This document shows positions 27,464-37,063 of a stretch of 42,754 nucleotides of DNA, one piece after another. Source of the stretch: Tidjanibacter sp. GTDB lineage: Bacteria; Bacteroidota; Bacteroidia; Bacteroidales; Rikenellaceae. Location of the stretch: NCBI GenBank assembly GCA_017503465.1, contig JAFVSY010000095.1, positions 1 through 42,754 on the forward strand, read 5' to 3'. The notes beneath the pieces were generated by a model. It ran no database searches, was not told the origin of the DNA, and worked only from the letters and a program-made list of their open reading frames with translations. How positions within the stretch are numbered: position 1 is the stretch's first letter; each line of letters begins with the position of its first letter. The translations under genes and the position numbers were made by a program.

Positions 27464-29296
27464 TTAGTACTGCCAGCCTTCGGTGCGAGGCAGGTTGCTG
27501 TTGCGCTGCTGCTCAACTGCGGGGATAGCCCAACGGAGCATCTTCTCACCGTGCCAGTAGTGTTTGGTGAACACGTTACCCCACATACCCTGAATACCGA
27601 GTTGGTCCTGACCTTGGAATTTGCTGTCGTGGTAGGTGCCCCAGCGAACTTCGTGGAAGTAGTTGACACCCTCGCAGCAGAGCTCGATGCGGCTCTCATA
27701 GCGAATGGCTGCCAAAGCCTCCTCTTTGTTGCTCACGCCATTCAGACCGGCGCCAACGTGGAGTGCGGGCATACCACCACGGGTGCGCACCTCGTTGATG
27801 AGAGCCACAGCCTCGGCAATCTTATTCTGCTGTGCCAAAGCCTCGGCCCACTGCAACTGAATGTCGGTGTAGCGGATGATTGGAATGTCGGTGTGGCAGT
27901 ATGCACGGCTCAGAATTGCATCCTTCTGGGTCTCGTTGTACTTGCGATAGAGGTAGAACCAAGTTACGGTCTTACGTTTGTCGTGCCACAAGTCCCAACC
28001 ATTGGCATCGCCACCCTGATTACGTTTGATAAAGGGATAGCGGAACACTTTGGTAACCTGATTACCGTTGCTCTGCGAGGGCTCATAGCAATCCATCTCT
28101 GCATAGGGAGTGAGCACGAGGAGCTGCAACCTTGGGTCCCTATTCTCATAAGCCTTCATAACCCTCTGCTCGTTACCTGCGGGCAGATAGTATTTGTCCA
28201 CCACGGCGGCACCTACGCTCTTTTTGAGGTTGTCGTAGTTGGTCTTGTAATCGGTGTCAAGCCTGTTGCGGGCGAAGAATACCTCACGCTCTGCAACCTT
28301 CATTGTATTCCACTCGGGGAACACTGTGGTCCACTCAAACTCCGAGCCATCGGCCATCTGGAAGTCGTCCACCCAGTTGCTGTTGGGCATCATACACGAA
28401 ATACCGTTGTATTGGTCCCTCGAACCAATGATTTGTTGAAGGTTACCACTATAACCTTTCTCTGCGTCAAGCTGCAAGGGGAAAATCATCTCGCTGTTAC
28501 GCTCGGCAGCAGCGGTCCACTGGTTCTGATAGGTACCTGCGGCCACGCTGTAGTTGTGCAGAGCGAAACCACACTTTTTCACATTATCGAAGTCGCTGGC
28601 AGCAAGTGCCCACTCCTCCAACCACATATAAATCTGGCCACGCAAAGCATAGGCAGCACCCTTCGAAGGACGGCCATACCTCTCGCCGGAGAGGTTGTTG
28701 TTTGCAAAGTGCTCATTATCAATACAGTATTTGAGGTCCTCCAAGCACTGTTTCCAGATGTCGGCCCTTGGGGTAACACCCTTGTAGCAATCCTCGGCAT
28801 TCACGGGCTCGGTGTAGAGAGGCACATCGTGGAAGAGCATTGCCAAACGGTGGTAGAAGAAGGCGCGAAGGAACCTAACCTCGCTCATCCAGTTGCCAAA
28901 GGTTGCCTCGTCCAAACCTGCACGGTGGAGGTTGGCGATGGCATCGTTACAACGGTGGATGCCGGTGTAGGCCCACTTCCACTCATAGCTCAAATAGGCA
29001 TAGCTGGCTTTGAGAGATGCGTTGTTGGCCAAAATACCATTGAAATAGCTGGTCGAATAGCCGTGGGCTTCCATACCATAGAAGTTGTAGCCACTCGAAC
29101 CCTTATCTACTGCATACTGTTCGAGGTCGTCATTGTAGAATATTCGGTAGATGCCATTGATGCCCTGTTGTGCAAGGTTCTCCGATTCCCACATATTACC
29201 TGTGGCAATCTCATTGTAGGGAGCGGTGTCGAGAAAGTCGGTACAACCCACCATCAGCACGCTGCTCAAAATCAGACTGAATATAATCTTTTTCAT
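27464..29296 (-). CDS. RagB/SusD family nutrient-uptake lipoprotein
   Basis: This 610-aa surface lipoprotein (C18 in VLMVGC) is of the SusD family, the lid that binds glycan over the SusC channel. Diagnostic features are the start TDFLDTAPYNEI, GINGIYRIFYND and TPR-like helices such as YALRGQIYMWLEEWALAASDFDNV. Later marks are the C-terminal RYTDIQLQWAEALAQQN and ALAAIRYESRIELCCEG. It lies 59 bp behind the susC homologue. Together they define the import step of the locus. No SusE/F-type surface glycan-binding protein is seen behind it. Confidence 0.96.
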   Translation of the reverse strand: MKKIIFSLILSSVLMVGCTDFLDTAPYNEIATGNMWESENLAQQGINGIYRIFYNDDLEQYAVDKGSSGYNFYGMEAHGYSTSYFNGILANNASLKASYAYLSYEWKWAYTGIHRCNDAIANLHRAGLDEATFGNWMSEVRFLRAFFYHRLAMLFHDVPLYTEPVNAEDCYKGVTPRADIWKQCLEDLKYCIDNEHFANNNLSGERYGRPSKGAAYALRGQIYMWLEEWALAASDFDNVKKCGFALHNYSVAAGTYQNQWTAAAERNSEMIFPLQLDAEKGYSGNLQQIIGSRDQYNGISCMMPNSNWVDDFQMADGSEFEWTTVFPEWNTMKVAEREVFFARNRLDTDYKTNYDNLKKSVGAAVVDKYYLPAGNEQRVMKAYENRDPRLQLLVLTPYAEMDCYEPSQSNGNQVTKVFRYPFIKRNQGGDANGWDLWHDKRKTVTWFYLYRKYNETQKDAILSRAYCHTDIPIIRYTDIQLQWAEALAQQNKIAEAVALINEVRTRGGMPALHVGAGLNGVSNKEEALAAIRYESRIELCCEGVNYFHEVRWGTYHDSKFQGQDQLGIQGMWGNVFTKHYWHGEKMLRWAIPAVEQQRNSNLPRTEGWQY

Positions 29297-29355
29297 ATCT
29301 TTCTTTTATCTTCTATATTTACATTATATATAAATAGGTGTGCCGAATGGATGCA

Positions 29356-32300
29356 TTAGAACGAAATCTGTGCACCAATTGCATACTGTTTCATCAGAGG
29401 ATAGGTTACCGAAGTTCCCATCTCGGGGTCCAAACCGGGGTAGTTGGTCAGAGTCAAGAGGTTCTCACCCGACACATAGAGGCGGAGTTTGTCCATCTTG
29501 ATTTTCCTTGTCCATTTGGAGGGCAGGGTGTAACCAATCTGAAGGTTTTTGAGTTTGAGGTAGTCGCCCTTATAGCGGTAGAACTCGGTATTGACACCAT
29601 TGTTCAAACGGGACTCGTTGGTCAAACGGGGGTTCTTGGCGTTGATGTTGGTGCGAGGATCCTCGGGATTCATCGGGTCATAGAAGTAGTGGTCATCGGC
29701 CACGCTTTGCATCAGACCATAACCGAGTTTGGTACGAGTGGTGTTGTAGATGTCGTCCTCCCAGTAGAGTTCGAAGCCTGCGCTACCTGCCCACAACATA
29801 TAGAAGTCGAAGCCCTTGTAGTTCATCGAGAAGTTCACACCGAAGTTGTAGATGGGCTGACGGCTGGTGCCGGTGAAGTTCTGGTCGTTGGTCTCACCAT
29901 AGTTGCCATCACCGTTGGAGTCGGCCACGATGAAGTCGCCATACCACAGCGTGTCTTGTTCAGCCTTGCTCAAGCCAAAGAACTTGTAGCCGCTGGCCAT
30001 CATTGCCTGTACCCAAGCCAAATCCTGCTCGGTACGAATCATACCATCCACGGGACCTTGGTCGAGGCCGGGCTCGCCACCCTCGTAGTTACCATTACCC
30101 TTGTAGAGCTCATACATATACATCTCACCCAGCGAGTGGCCCTCTAGAATCAGACCACCGAAACCGCTCTGTACAACATCACCATAGTTGTTGTGGAAAG
30201 TGGTGGGGTTGCCCTCTTCGTCATATTCCCAATATTTCTCAAGGGTGCCTTTGTACTTCATCACGCGGTTTTTGTTGTAGGCGAAGTTACCCTCGATGCG
30301 GTAGCCGAAGTCGCCAATGCGGTCCTCCCAAGCGAGAGTCAGCTCCACACCACGGTTACGCACCTCAGCAATGTTCTGAGTTGCACCGGTTACAGTACCC
30401 ATAGTGATGGGGATGGAGGGAGTGTAGAGAATACCATTGGTATATTTCTCATAGAGGTCGATTTCACCGGTGAGTCGGTTGTTGAATGCACCCCAATCCA
30501 AACCGATGTTGGTGGTGGTAGTGCTCTCCCACTCGAGTGCGGTGTTGCTCAACTTGTTGATTGCAAGGCCGGTTGAAGGTTTGCCATCAACCACCACCTT
30601 GTTGGTTACATAACTTGCCTGCCAATCGTAGTTGCCGCTTGCGCAGTTACCCATACGGCCCCACGATACACGCAGTTTCAGGTTGCTCAGATAGTCCTCA
30701 GCGAAGTCCATAAAGTCCTCCTCGTGGATGCGCCAACCGGCACTAAACGAGGGGAATACACCCCAACGGCTCTCGGGAGCAAACCTCGAAGAACCATCCA
30801 CACGCACGTTGGCCTCGAAGAGGTATTTGTCCCTGAAAGAGTAGTTGGCCCTACCAAAGTAGGACATCAATGCCCAGTCGGTTGCGCTGCTGCTCGAGCC
30901 ACTCAACTCGGTGGCGGTGCTCAACTGGGTAAGAGTCCAGTCGGCCATACCAATCTTAGATACCGAGAAAGACTCCGATTTGTAGAACGAAGTGGAGAAA
31001 CCACCAAGCAGGTTAAGTTTGTGGTCCTCGCCGGTCTCGGGGTCCCAACGAACCAAAATCTCCGAGTTCTCGCGGTGATATTTGGTCGATTTGTTGGTGA
31101 TGGTCTGATTGTCCAGAGTGGTCTTGCTCACAACCTCGTTGGTGAGGTGGTTGTAGGTGCCTTTGGGGAAGCCCCAAGTTGCATAGTCGAGCCAATCGGG
31201 AGCGTAGTTGTAACTTGCCTCGATGGTCAGACTCTTGACGGGATTGATGATACCATAGAGGGTGAAGTTGCCACGGAAGTATTTGTCGTAGCCCTTACGT
31301 ACCATAGTCTTGAAGATGTTGTTGGCGGTGGTGGACTCCTCAACTGCCACGGGAATACCCCAAGCATCATCCTCACCGGGGTAAACACCCGGAACAGTAG
31401 CACCAAGGTATTTGAAACCCTCACTCACCTTCGAGAGGCCCTTGTTCTGCTTAACACCATTAAGGCGGGTACCAATCTTCAACCAATCGTAGACCTTAAT
31501 CTCCAAGTTGGTACGCAGAGAGAATTGGTCCATACCGGTGTCCATACCCCTCTGGTTCATAATACCCTCAACATCCTGATAGCCGAGCGACATAAAATAG
31601 GTCGCATTGCCATTGCCGCCCGAAACGGAGACGTTGTGTTTGGTGGAGTAGCCTGTGCCGACAATCTCATTGAACCAATCGGTGTTGGGATAGGCCATAT
31701 AGTTGGGCAGACCGCCCTCCGAAATACCATTGGGGTCCTGCGAAGCGAGTTCCCAAGCGTCAATGGTCGATTCGTTGTAAACATCGGGCCTGCCCATATT
31801 GTAGGCACCCTCGTTGTGGAGCCTCATATGCTCGGCATAGTTGCTCACAAATTTGAGTTTGTTTTGGGGCTGCTGGAAAGTACCATAGAAATTATAGGTA
31901 ACTTTGGCCTTGCCTGCACCCTTCTTGGTGGTTACAAGCACAACACCGTTTGCTGCCCTCGAACCATAGATGGCAGCCGAAGCAGCATCTTTCAGAATGG
32001 TGATGCTGGCAATATCCTCGGTGTTCACGTTGTTCATATCCCACTCAATACCATCCACCAACACCAGAGGAGAGTTGGAGTTGAGCGAGTTGTTACCACG
32101 AATAAGAATGGTACCACCGGTGCCGGGCTGACCCGAAGATTGGTGTACCTGAACACCTGCCGACAAACCGGCCAGTGCGGTCGAAGCATTGAGCACAGGG
32201 CGGCTGGCCATCGACTCATCGAAGTTTACGGTAGCAACAGAGCCGGTCAGGTCGGCCTTGCGCTGCACGCCATAGCCCACAACAACCACCTCTTCCAGAG

Positions 32301-32595
32301 CCTCTGCGCTGGGAGCCAAAGCGACATTGTGGGTTCCTGCCTTGGAAATCTTCACCGTCTGAGGCTCATAACCCATATACTCGAAGATAACTTCGGCCTT
32401 GGGTGCCACCTTCAAGGTGTAGTTACCATCGGCATCGGTAACGGTTCCGCTACCATCCTGCAACACGACAACGGTCGCTCCCACAAGGGGACTGTTTCCC
32501 TCGTCGGTTACTTTACCGGAAATTGTGATTTGCTGTGCAAATGCCCCGAGGCTGCACATTGCAAACACAACCAAAAGTAGTAGTTTTTGTTTCAT
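29356..32595 (-). CDS. SusC/RagA family TonB-dependent outer-membrane transporter
   Basis: This 1079-aa outer-membrane protein imports oligosaccharides with energy from TonB. It has a signal peptide (SLGAFAQ). A carboxypeptidase-regulatory-like domain at about 22-100 contains GKVTDEGNSPLVGATVVV. The SusC hinge follows (LEEVVVVGYGVQRKADLTGSV), then the plug with ILIRGNNSLNSNSPL and GSRAANGVVLVTTKKG, and a 22-strand barrel ending in an aromatic residue (IGAQISF). The length is normal. It is the first gene of the minus-strand PUL operon and faces the hybrid regulator gene across a 378-bp intergenic region. Substrate specificity is inferred from the co-transcribed lyases and GH88, not from this protein. 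Confidence 0.97.
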   Translation of the reverse strand: MKQKLLLLVVFAMCSLGAFAQQITISGKVTDEGNSPLVGATVVVLQDGSGTVTDADGNYTLKVAPKAEVIFEYMGYEPQTVKISKAGTHNVALAPSAEALEEVVVVGYGVQRKADLTGSVATVNFDESMASRPVLNASTALAGLSAGVQVHQSSGQPGTGGTILIRGNNSLNSNSPLVLVDGIEWDMNNVNTEDIASITILKDAASAAIYGSRAANGVVLVTTKKGAGKAKVTYNFYGTFQQPQNKLKFVSNYAEHMRLHNEGAYNMGRPDVYNESTIDAWELASQDPNGISEGGLPNYMAYPNTDWFNEIVGTGYSTKHNVSVSGGNGNATYFMSLGYQDVEGIMNQRGMDTGMDQFSLRTNLEIKVYDWLKIGTRLNGVKQNKGLSKVSEGFKYLGATVPGVYPGEDDAWGIPVAVEESTTANNIFKTMVRKGYDKYFRGNFTLYGIINPVKSLTIEASYNYAPDWLDYATWGFPKGTYNHLTNEVVSKTTLDNQTITNKSTKYHRENSEILVRWDPETGEDHKLNLLGGFSTSFYKSESFSVSKIGMADWTLTQLSTATELSGSSSSATDWALMSYFGRANYSFRDKYLFEANVRVDGSSRFAPESRWGVFPSFSAGWRIHEEDFMDFAEDYLSNLKLRVSWGRMGNCASGNYDWQASYVTNKVVVDGKPSTGLAINKLSNTALEWESTTTTNIGLDWGAFNNRLTGEIDLYEKYTNGILYTPSIPITMGTVTGATQNIAEVRNRGVELTLAWEDRIGDFGYRIEGNFAYNKNRVMKYKGTLEKYWEYDEEGNPTTFHNNYGDVVQSGFGGLILEGHSLGEMYMYELYKGNGNYEGGEPGLDQGPVDGMIRTEQDLAWVQAMMASGYKFFGLSKAEQDTLWYGDFIVADSNGDGNYGETNDQNFTGTSRQPIYNFGVNFSMNYKGFDFYMLWAGSAGFELYWEDDIYNTTRTKLGYGLMQSVADDHYFYDPMNPEDPRTNINAKNPRLTNESRLNNGVNTEFYRYKGDYLKLKNLQIGYTLPSKWTRKIKMDKLRLYVSGENLLTLTNYPGLDPEMGTSVTYPLMKQYAIGAQISF

Positions 32596-32802
32596 ACAAA
32601 AAGACTTTTAAGGAGTTAATATTTAGGTTTATGATTTGTTGAATGATTTTTGTATTTCGGTAGGAGTCGATGTACACATTGCACATCCTTCTCATAAGGT
32701 CGGTTTTGTTGTAGTCTCGGTGTCGGTTTTTAGGTTGTTTTGCCACTCCGTGAGTGGGTGCATTTTGATAGTGTAAAATTAGGTATTACCTTTCAAGGAA
32801 AT

Positions 32803-32876
32803 TAGTCCAAACTCGCCATTTTGCACCATTCTTGGCTTGTGTTTGGCTCACGAGCCGAGGTAAAATAGTCCAAACT
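32803..32876. promoter_or_regulatory. Candidate operator: paired direct repeats 63 bp apart
   Basis: TAGTCCAAACT occurs at 32803-32813 and again at 32866-32876. The start-to-start distance is 63 bp, six turns of B-DNA, so both copies face the same side of the helix. A 5-2-5 palindrome lies between them. The position, about 210-280 bp upstream of susC, suits binding by the AraC domain of the adjacent hybrid regulator; this is inference. Confidence 0.45.
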
Positions 32877-32917
32877 GTTCAAAATACACCACCAACCGAC
32901 CAACCCGATTGTTGCTC

Positions 32918-32948
32918 GTTGAAAAACAACTTTGTTGTTTTACTTTCG
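32918..32948 (+). promoter_or_regulatory. Candidate promoter of the hybrid two-component regulator
   Basis: GTTG at 32918-32921 is followed by a 19-bp spacer and TACTTTCG at 32941-32948, one base off the TAnnTTTG consensus. It lies 25 bp before the chosen ATG. Confidence 0.5.
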
Positions 32949-32973
32949 CGAAAAAGATTACGATTGTGAACCT

Positions 32974-35900
32974 ATGAAAAACCGCTTTTTAACCACACTC
33001 ATTACCGCTTGTCTGCTGTGTGGGCAGTTATGCTTGGCACAGCCTATGTCGGTAATGCGACAATATGACGCCACGTCGGGACTCTCCGACAACACCGTGC
33101 GCACCATCTTGCAGGATGCTGCCGGCCACATCTGGCTTGGAACCAAAGATGGCATCAATCGTTTCAACGGTGTGCACTTCACTCGTTTCGGAAGCTATCC
33201 CCGCACCACCGACAACCCACTGCTCAACACTCTCAAATTGTGTCCTCACAACACCGACGAGAACAAGATTTGGGTGGCCGCCGTGGATGGCCTCTACCTC
33301 TTTGACCAGACGAGCGGCGAGTTCACCTTCTTGGACGTTAAGGCCGAAGATTCGGTTGGGTTGAAAACACTTGTTGCCGATGTGTGCTATGATGCTCTCG
33401 GCGGCCTTTGGATAGCCACAGTCAACGGACTCTTCTACTACAACGAACTGTTGGGGTGTCTGAAACACTACACCCACGACGGGAGTCAGCCCTCCTCGCT
33501 GCCAAGCAACGCCGTGTCGTGCATTTTGCGCGACTCTTCGGGGGATATGTGGTTCGGAACACGTATGGGCCTCGCCCGCTATCGCAGAGGAGTGGACAAA
33601 TTCGACAACTACTATTTGGAGCACAAACGGGCAGATTCCACACCTTTTGAGGTAACGGCAATTGTGGAGAGCAGCGACGGGGAACTTTGGCTCGGCACAC
33701 GCTACGATGGATTGTTGCGTCTGAACCAAACCACAGGCAAATTTCGCTCCTATCCCGTGGTGGGCACCTCCAAAGACAACACGTGGATACGCGCCCTGCA
33801 CGAGCGCAACAACAACACCCTGCTGGTCGGCACCGAAGACGGACTCTTCATCTTTGACCTCCACACAAAAACCATCCAACACCAAAAGTCGTTGGGTGTG
33901 GAGTCGGTGTACAGCCTTATGGCCGACCGCGAAGGAGGCCTCTGGATTGGCACCTATTTCAATGGTGTTTACTATCTCTCGCCCCAGAGTAACAATATGC
34001 GCTGGTACTACGATGATGGTGCGGAGGGTTCACTCACGGGTAATGCTGTGAGTCAGTTCTGCGAGGACGAGAAGGGCAACGTGTGGGTGGCCACCGAAAA
34101 TGGAGGTCTTAACTACTTCGACAGGCGCACGGGCGAATTTGCCCACTATGGCGCCACCAACGCAAACCACGCAGTGAGCCACAACAACATACACGCACTG
34201 ATGCTCGATGGGCACCGATTGTGGATTGGTACCTTCTCCAAAGGTGTGGACATTATGGACACGCGCACTCGCCGCATCGTCAAAAACTACCATCACAGCC
34301 AAGACGACACCAACTCCTTGCCCAACAACTATGTCTATTGCATCTACCAAACCCGCAATGGGGATGTTTATGTGGGCACAATGGCCGGCTTCTGCAAGTA
34401 CCAGCCCAAGAGGGACAATTTCCACCGCTTTGAGCAGCTGCGCGATATTTTTGTCTACGATATGGTGGAGGACAACGAGGGGCGTCTTTGGCTCGCATCC
34501 AAAGACAACGGCGTGTGGTGCTACCACCACGGAGAGTTCAAAAACTACCTGAATGTCCCCAACGACCACAGCTCGCTCGGCAACAACCACGTAATTCGTG
34601 CCCACTTGGACAAGAGCGGAAAGGTGTGGTTTGCAACCGAGGGCGGCGGCATTTGTTGCTACAATGCCGACACCGACAGTTTCACCAACTACGACCACCG
34701 CCGCAACCTCTACCACCACATCATCTATGGTATCCTCGACGACGACGAAGGCAACCTTTGGCTCTCATCCAACTATGGCATCGTGCGCTACAATCCCACG
34801 ACATTCGAGCAGGTTGTATATACCCACGAGGATGGTTTGCAGAGCAACCAATTCAACTACCGCTCGTCAATGAAGGGTTCCGATGGGATGCTCTACTTTG
34901 GCGGTGTGAACGGATTTAACTGTTTCCATCCCGACCGCTTTCACCGCAACGAGGTGAAACCGACAGCCAACATCTCCGGCATCGTTCTTCATAAACCCTC
35001 GTCGGCCTATGAAATATCCAGTGTGAGTGCCAAAGACAAGGTGGTGATAAATCCTCAAACTGCCTCTTTCGAAATCAGTTACGAGTGTTTGAGCTTCGTT
35101 TCGCCCTCCAAGAACAAGTATGCCTACAAGGTCAACAAACTGCACGAAGATTGGGTGCTGACCGACAAACCCTCCGTAACTTTTATGGATATGCCGGCAG
35201 GCGACTATCGTTTCCTTGTGAGAGTGGCGAACAATGACGGGGTGTGGAGCGACAATGAGTGTTTCGTGGACCTGACCATACAGGCCCCATTCTGGCGCAC
35301 CACCACCGCCAAAATACTCTATTCCCTTGTGGCAGCGTTGATTTGTGCTCTGATACTGAGGCGCTATTTGGGTTGGCAGAAAAACAAACGCAACAGGGAA
35401 ACCAAAGAGATGGAGGTGGCGATGCAACAGGAAATCTATCGCTCCAAAATTGAGTTCTTCACACACGTTGCACACGAAATCAAAACACCCCTCACGCTCA
35501 TCAAAGCACCTTTGGAGGCTGTGCTCGAAGAGGGCAAGTGGGGCGAAGACACGCAAGAGAACCTTATGGTGATGCAGCAGAATACCGACCGCCTGATGGA
35601 GCTCATCAAACAACTGCTCAGCTTCCGTAAAATCGACAACGAGGGATACCAACTATCATACAGTCGTGTGGATATCAACGACTTTGTACGACGCATTGTA
35701 AAACGCTTCGACTCGTCCAAAAAATCCATACGTATCACTGCCAACCTGCCCAAAGAATCGCTTGCGTGGATGGTCGATTCGGAGGCCTTGACAAAGATTG
35801 TGAGCAATCTGTTGGCCAACGGATTGAAATATGCCAATGGTCGCATTGAAGTAGAGGCGACAACCGTGGTGGTGGATGGAAAGAGTATGCTGGAACTCTC

Positions 35901-36939
35901 GGTGAGCGACGATGGCCCCGGCATTACCGACTCCGAAAAAGCCAAAATATTTGAGCCCTTCTATCGCTCTGCAACCACTTCGTCAGAGAATGGTTTTGGT
36001 ATTGGGTTGAGCCTTGTGAAATTGTTGGTGGACAAACACGAGGGTGTCATCACCGCAGGCCGTAGCGAGGCCTTGGGTGGCTTGATGGTAACCATACGCC
36101 TGCCACAAGGCATAGCTACTCCCACCAAAGAGAACATCGAGAGGGTGGAAAGCGAAACAGAGGAGCCTATGGTGGATATCTCCGGACACGAATGTAACCT
36201 CCTGATTGTGGAAGATACCGAGGAGATGCTGGAATTCTTGATGAAAAACCTCGGCTACCACTTCAACGTCTTTGGGGCAAAAAATGGGCGCAAAGCATTG
36301 GAAGTGCTCGAACAGCAAGCCATAGACCTCATTGTGAGCGATATTGTGATGCCGGAGATGGACGGATTTGAATTGTTGGGGGCTGTGAGGGGCGACAAAA
36401 TGTTGTGCCATATTCCTGTGGTGCTGCTCTCGGCACAAGGCACCGTGAACTCCAAAATCACCGGACTCGACTATGGCGCCGATGCCTACATCGAAAAGCC
36501 CTTCTCGCTCAACCACATCAGGGCCACCATCGACAACCTGCTGAAGAACCGCAAGGTACTCTTTGACAGGTTTGCAAGTATGCCGAGTCTTGAATATGGC
36601 AAGGGCGAACTCAAACGCCACGACAGCGAGTGGTTGGAGCAGGTTAATGGTATTATCACCCACAATTTCACCAACGAGAAGTTTAGTGTCGATATGCTCG
36701 CAGCCGAGATGGCTCTCTCGCGCAGCAACCTCAGGCGCAAACTCAAAGGTGTAACAGGACTTGCCCCAATTGACTACATCCGACTCGTGAGGCTCAAATC
36801 GGCAGCCACTCTGCTCAAAGAGGGCAAACACCGAGTGAATGAGGTGTGCTATATGGTTGGTTTCCAAAACCACTCCTACTTTGCCCGTTGCTTCCAAAAG
36901 CAGTTTGGTGTATTGCCGAAAGACTATATGAAAGAGTAG
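32974..36939 (+). CDS. Hybrid two-component system regulator (sensor, kinase, receiver, AraC DNA-binding)
   Basis: This 1321-aa inner-membrane regulator has a signal sequence (ending CLAQP) from the ATG at 32974. The frame to 32932 adds only non-signal residues. Periplasmic part: about fourteen Reg_prop beta-propeller repeats (pattern xLWxGTxxGLxxxN, residues 25-690), then a Y_Y_Y domain (about 700-770). One membrane segment lies near 778-798. Cytoplasmic part: HisKA with HVAHEIKTPL (phospho-accepting H834), an ATPase with N, G1 and G2 boxes (NLLANGLKYA, DDGPGI, GFGIGLSLV), a receiver with VSDIVMPEMDG (D1123) and an AraC HTH (about 1235-1321). All key residues are present. It should sense an oligosaccharide and activate the divergent susC operon. 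Confidence 0.96.
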   Translation: MKNRFLTTLITACLLCGQLCLAQPMSVMRQYDATSGLSDNTVRTILQDAAGHIWLGTKDGINRFNGVHFTRFGSYPRTTDNPLLNTLKLCPHNTDENKIWVAAVDGLYLFDQTSGEFTFLDVKAEDSVGLKTLVADVCYDALGGLWIATVNGLFYYNELLGCLKHYTHDGSQPSSLPSNAVSCILRDSSGDMWFGTRMGLARYRRGVDKFDNYYLEHKRADSTPFEVTAIVESSDGELWLGTRYDGLLRLNQTTGKFRSYPVVGTSKDNTWIRALHERNNNTLLVGTEDGLFIFDLHTKTIQHQKSLGVESVYSLMADREGGLWIGTYFNGVYYLSPQSNNMRWYYDDGAEGSLTGNAVSQFCEDEKGNVWVATENGGLNYFDRRTGEFAHYGATNANHAVSHNNIHALMLDGHRLWIGTFSKGVDIMDTRTRRIVKNYHHSQDDTNSLPNNYVYCIYQTRNGDVYVGTMAGFCKYQPKRDNFHRFEQLRDIFVYDMVEDNEGRLWLASKDNGVWCYHHGEFKNYLNVPNDHSSLGNNHVIRAHLDKSGKVWFATEGGGICCYNADTDSFTNYDHRRNLYHHIIYGILDDDEGNLWLSSNYGIVRYNPTTFEQVVYTHEDGLQSNQFNYRSSMKGSDGMLYFGGVNGFNCFHPDRFHRNEVKPTANISGIVLHKPSSAYEISSVSAKDKVVINPQTASFEISYECLSFVSPSKNKYAYKVNKLHEDWVLTDKPSVTFMDMPAGDYRFLVRVANNDGVWSDNECFVDLTIQAPFWRTTTAKILYSLVAALICALILRRYLGWQKNKRNRETKEMEVAMQQEIYRSKIEFFTHVAHEIKTPLTLIKAPLEAVLEEGKWGEDTQENLMVMQQNTDRLMELIKQLLSFRKIDNEGYQLSYSRVDINDFVRRIVKRFDSSKKSIRITANLPKESLAWMVDSEALTKIVSNLLANGLKYANGRIEVEATTVVVDGKSMLELSVSDDGPGITDSEKAKIFEPFYRSATTSSENGFGIGLSLVKLLVDKHEGVITAGRSEALGGLMVTIRLPQGIATPTKENIERVESETEEPMVDISGHECNLLIVEDTEEMLEFLMKNLGYHFNVFGAKNGRKALEVLEQQAIDLIVSDIVMPEMDGFELLGAVRGDKMLCHIPVVLLSAQGTVNSKITGLDYGADAYIEKPFSLNHIRATIDNLLKNRKVLFDRFASMPSLEYGKGELKRHDSEWLEQVNGIITHNFTNEKFSVDMLAAEMALSRSNLRRKLKGVTGLAPIDYIRLVRLKSAATLLKEGKHRVNEVCYMVGFQNHSYFARCFQKQFGVLPKDYMKE

Positions 36940-37030
36940 AAAAAGATTGGCCGGGAATGTGAAAGGCTGTCCAAAAACAATTTCGCAAACAAATTTTAAC
37001 AGCCTCTGAAAAACGTAAAACATAAAATGA

Positions 37031-37038
37031 TATATTTG
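37031..37038 (+). promoter_or_regulatory. Promoter of the aldose 1-epimerase gene, -7 box
   Basis: TATATTTG is an exact match to the Bacteroidetes -7 box, 25 bp before the ATG. No clear -33 TTTG is seen. It indicates that the epimerase gene can be transcribed independently of the regulator gene. Confidence 0.55.
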
Positions 37039-37063
37039 TTGTCTAAAAAAATGTGAAAACAAA

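Larger units (their letters stand above)
32596..32973. other. Divergent regulatory region between susC and the hybrid regulator
   Basis: This 378-bp stretch has no gene. It carries an 11-bp direct repeat (32803 and 32866), a GGCTC-AC-GAGCC palindrome between the copies (32845-32856) and a plausible regulator promoter at 32918-32948. I do not find a clean TAnnTTTG box for susC, which fits an activator-dependent promoter. Confidence 0.65.

Noticed and set aside
15952-32595. Canonical heparin/heparan sulfate utilization locus
   Set aside because: The lyase fold fits, but there are no sulfatases and no sugar kinase, so heparin as the substrate is not supported.
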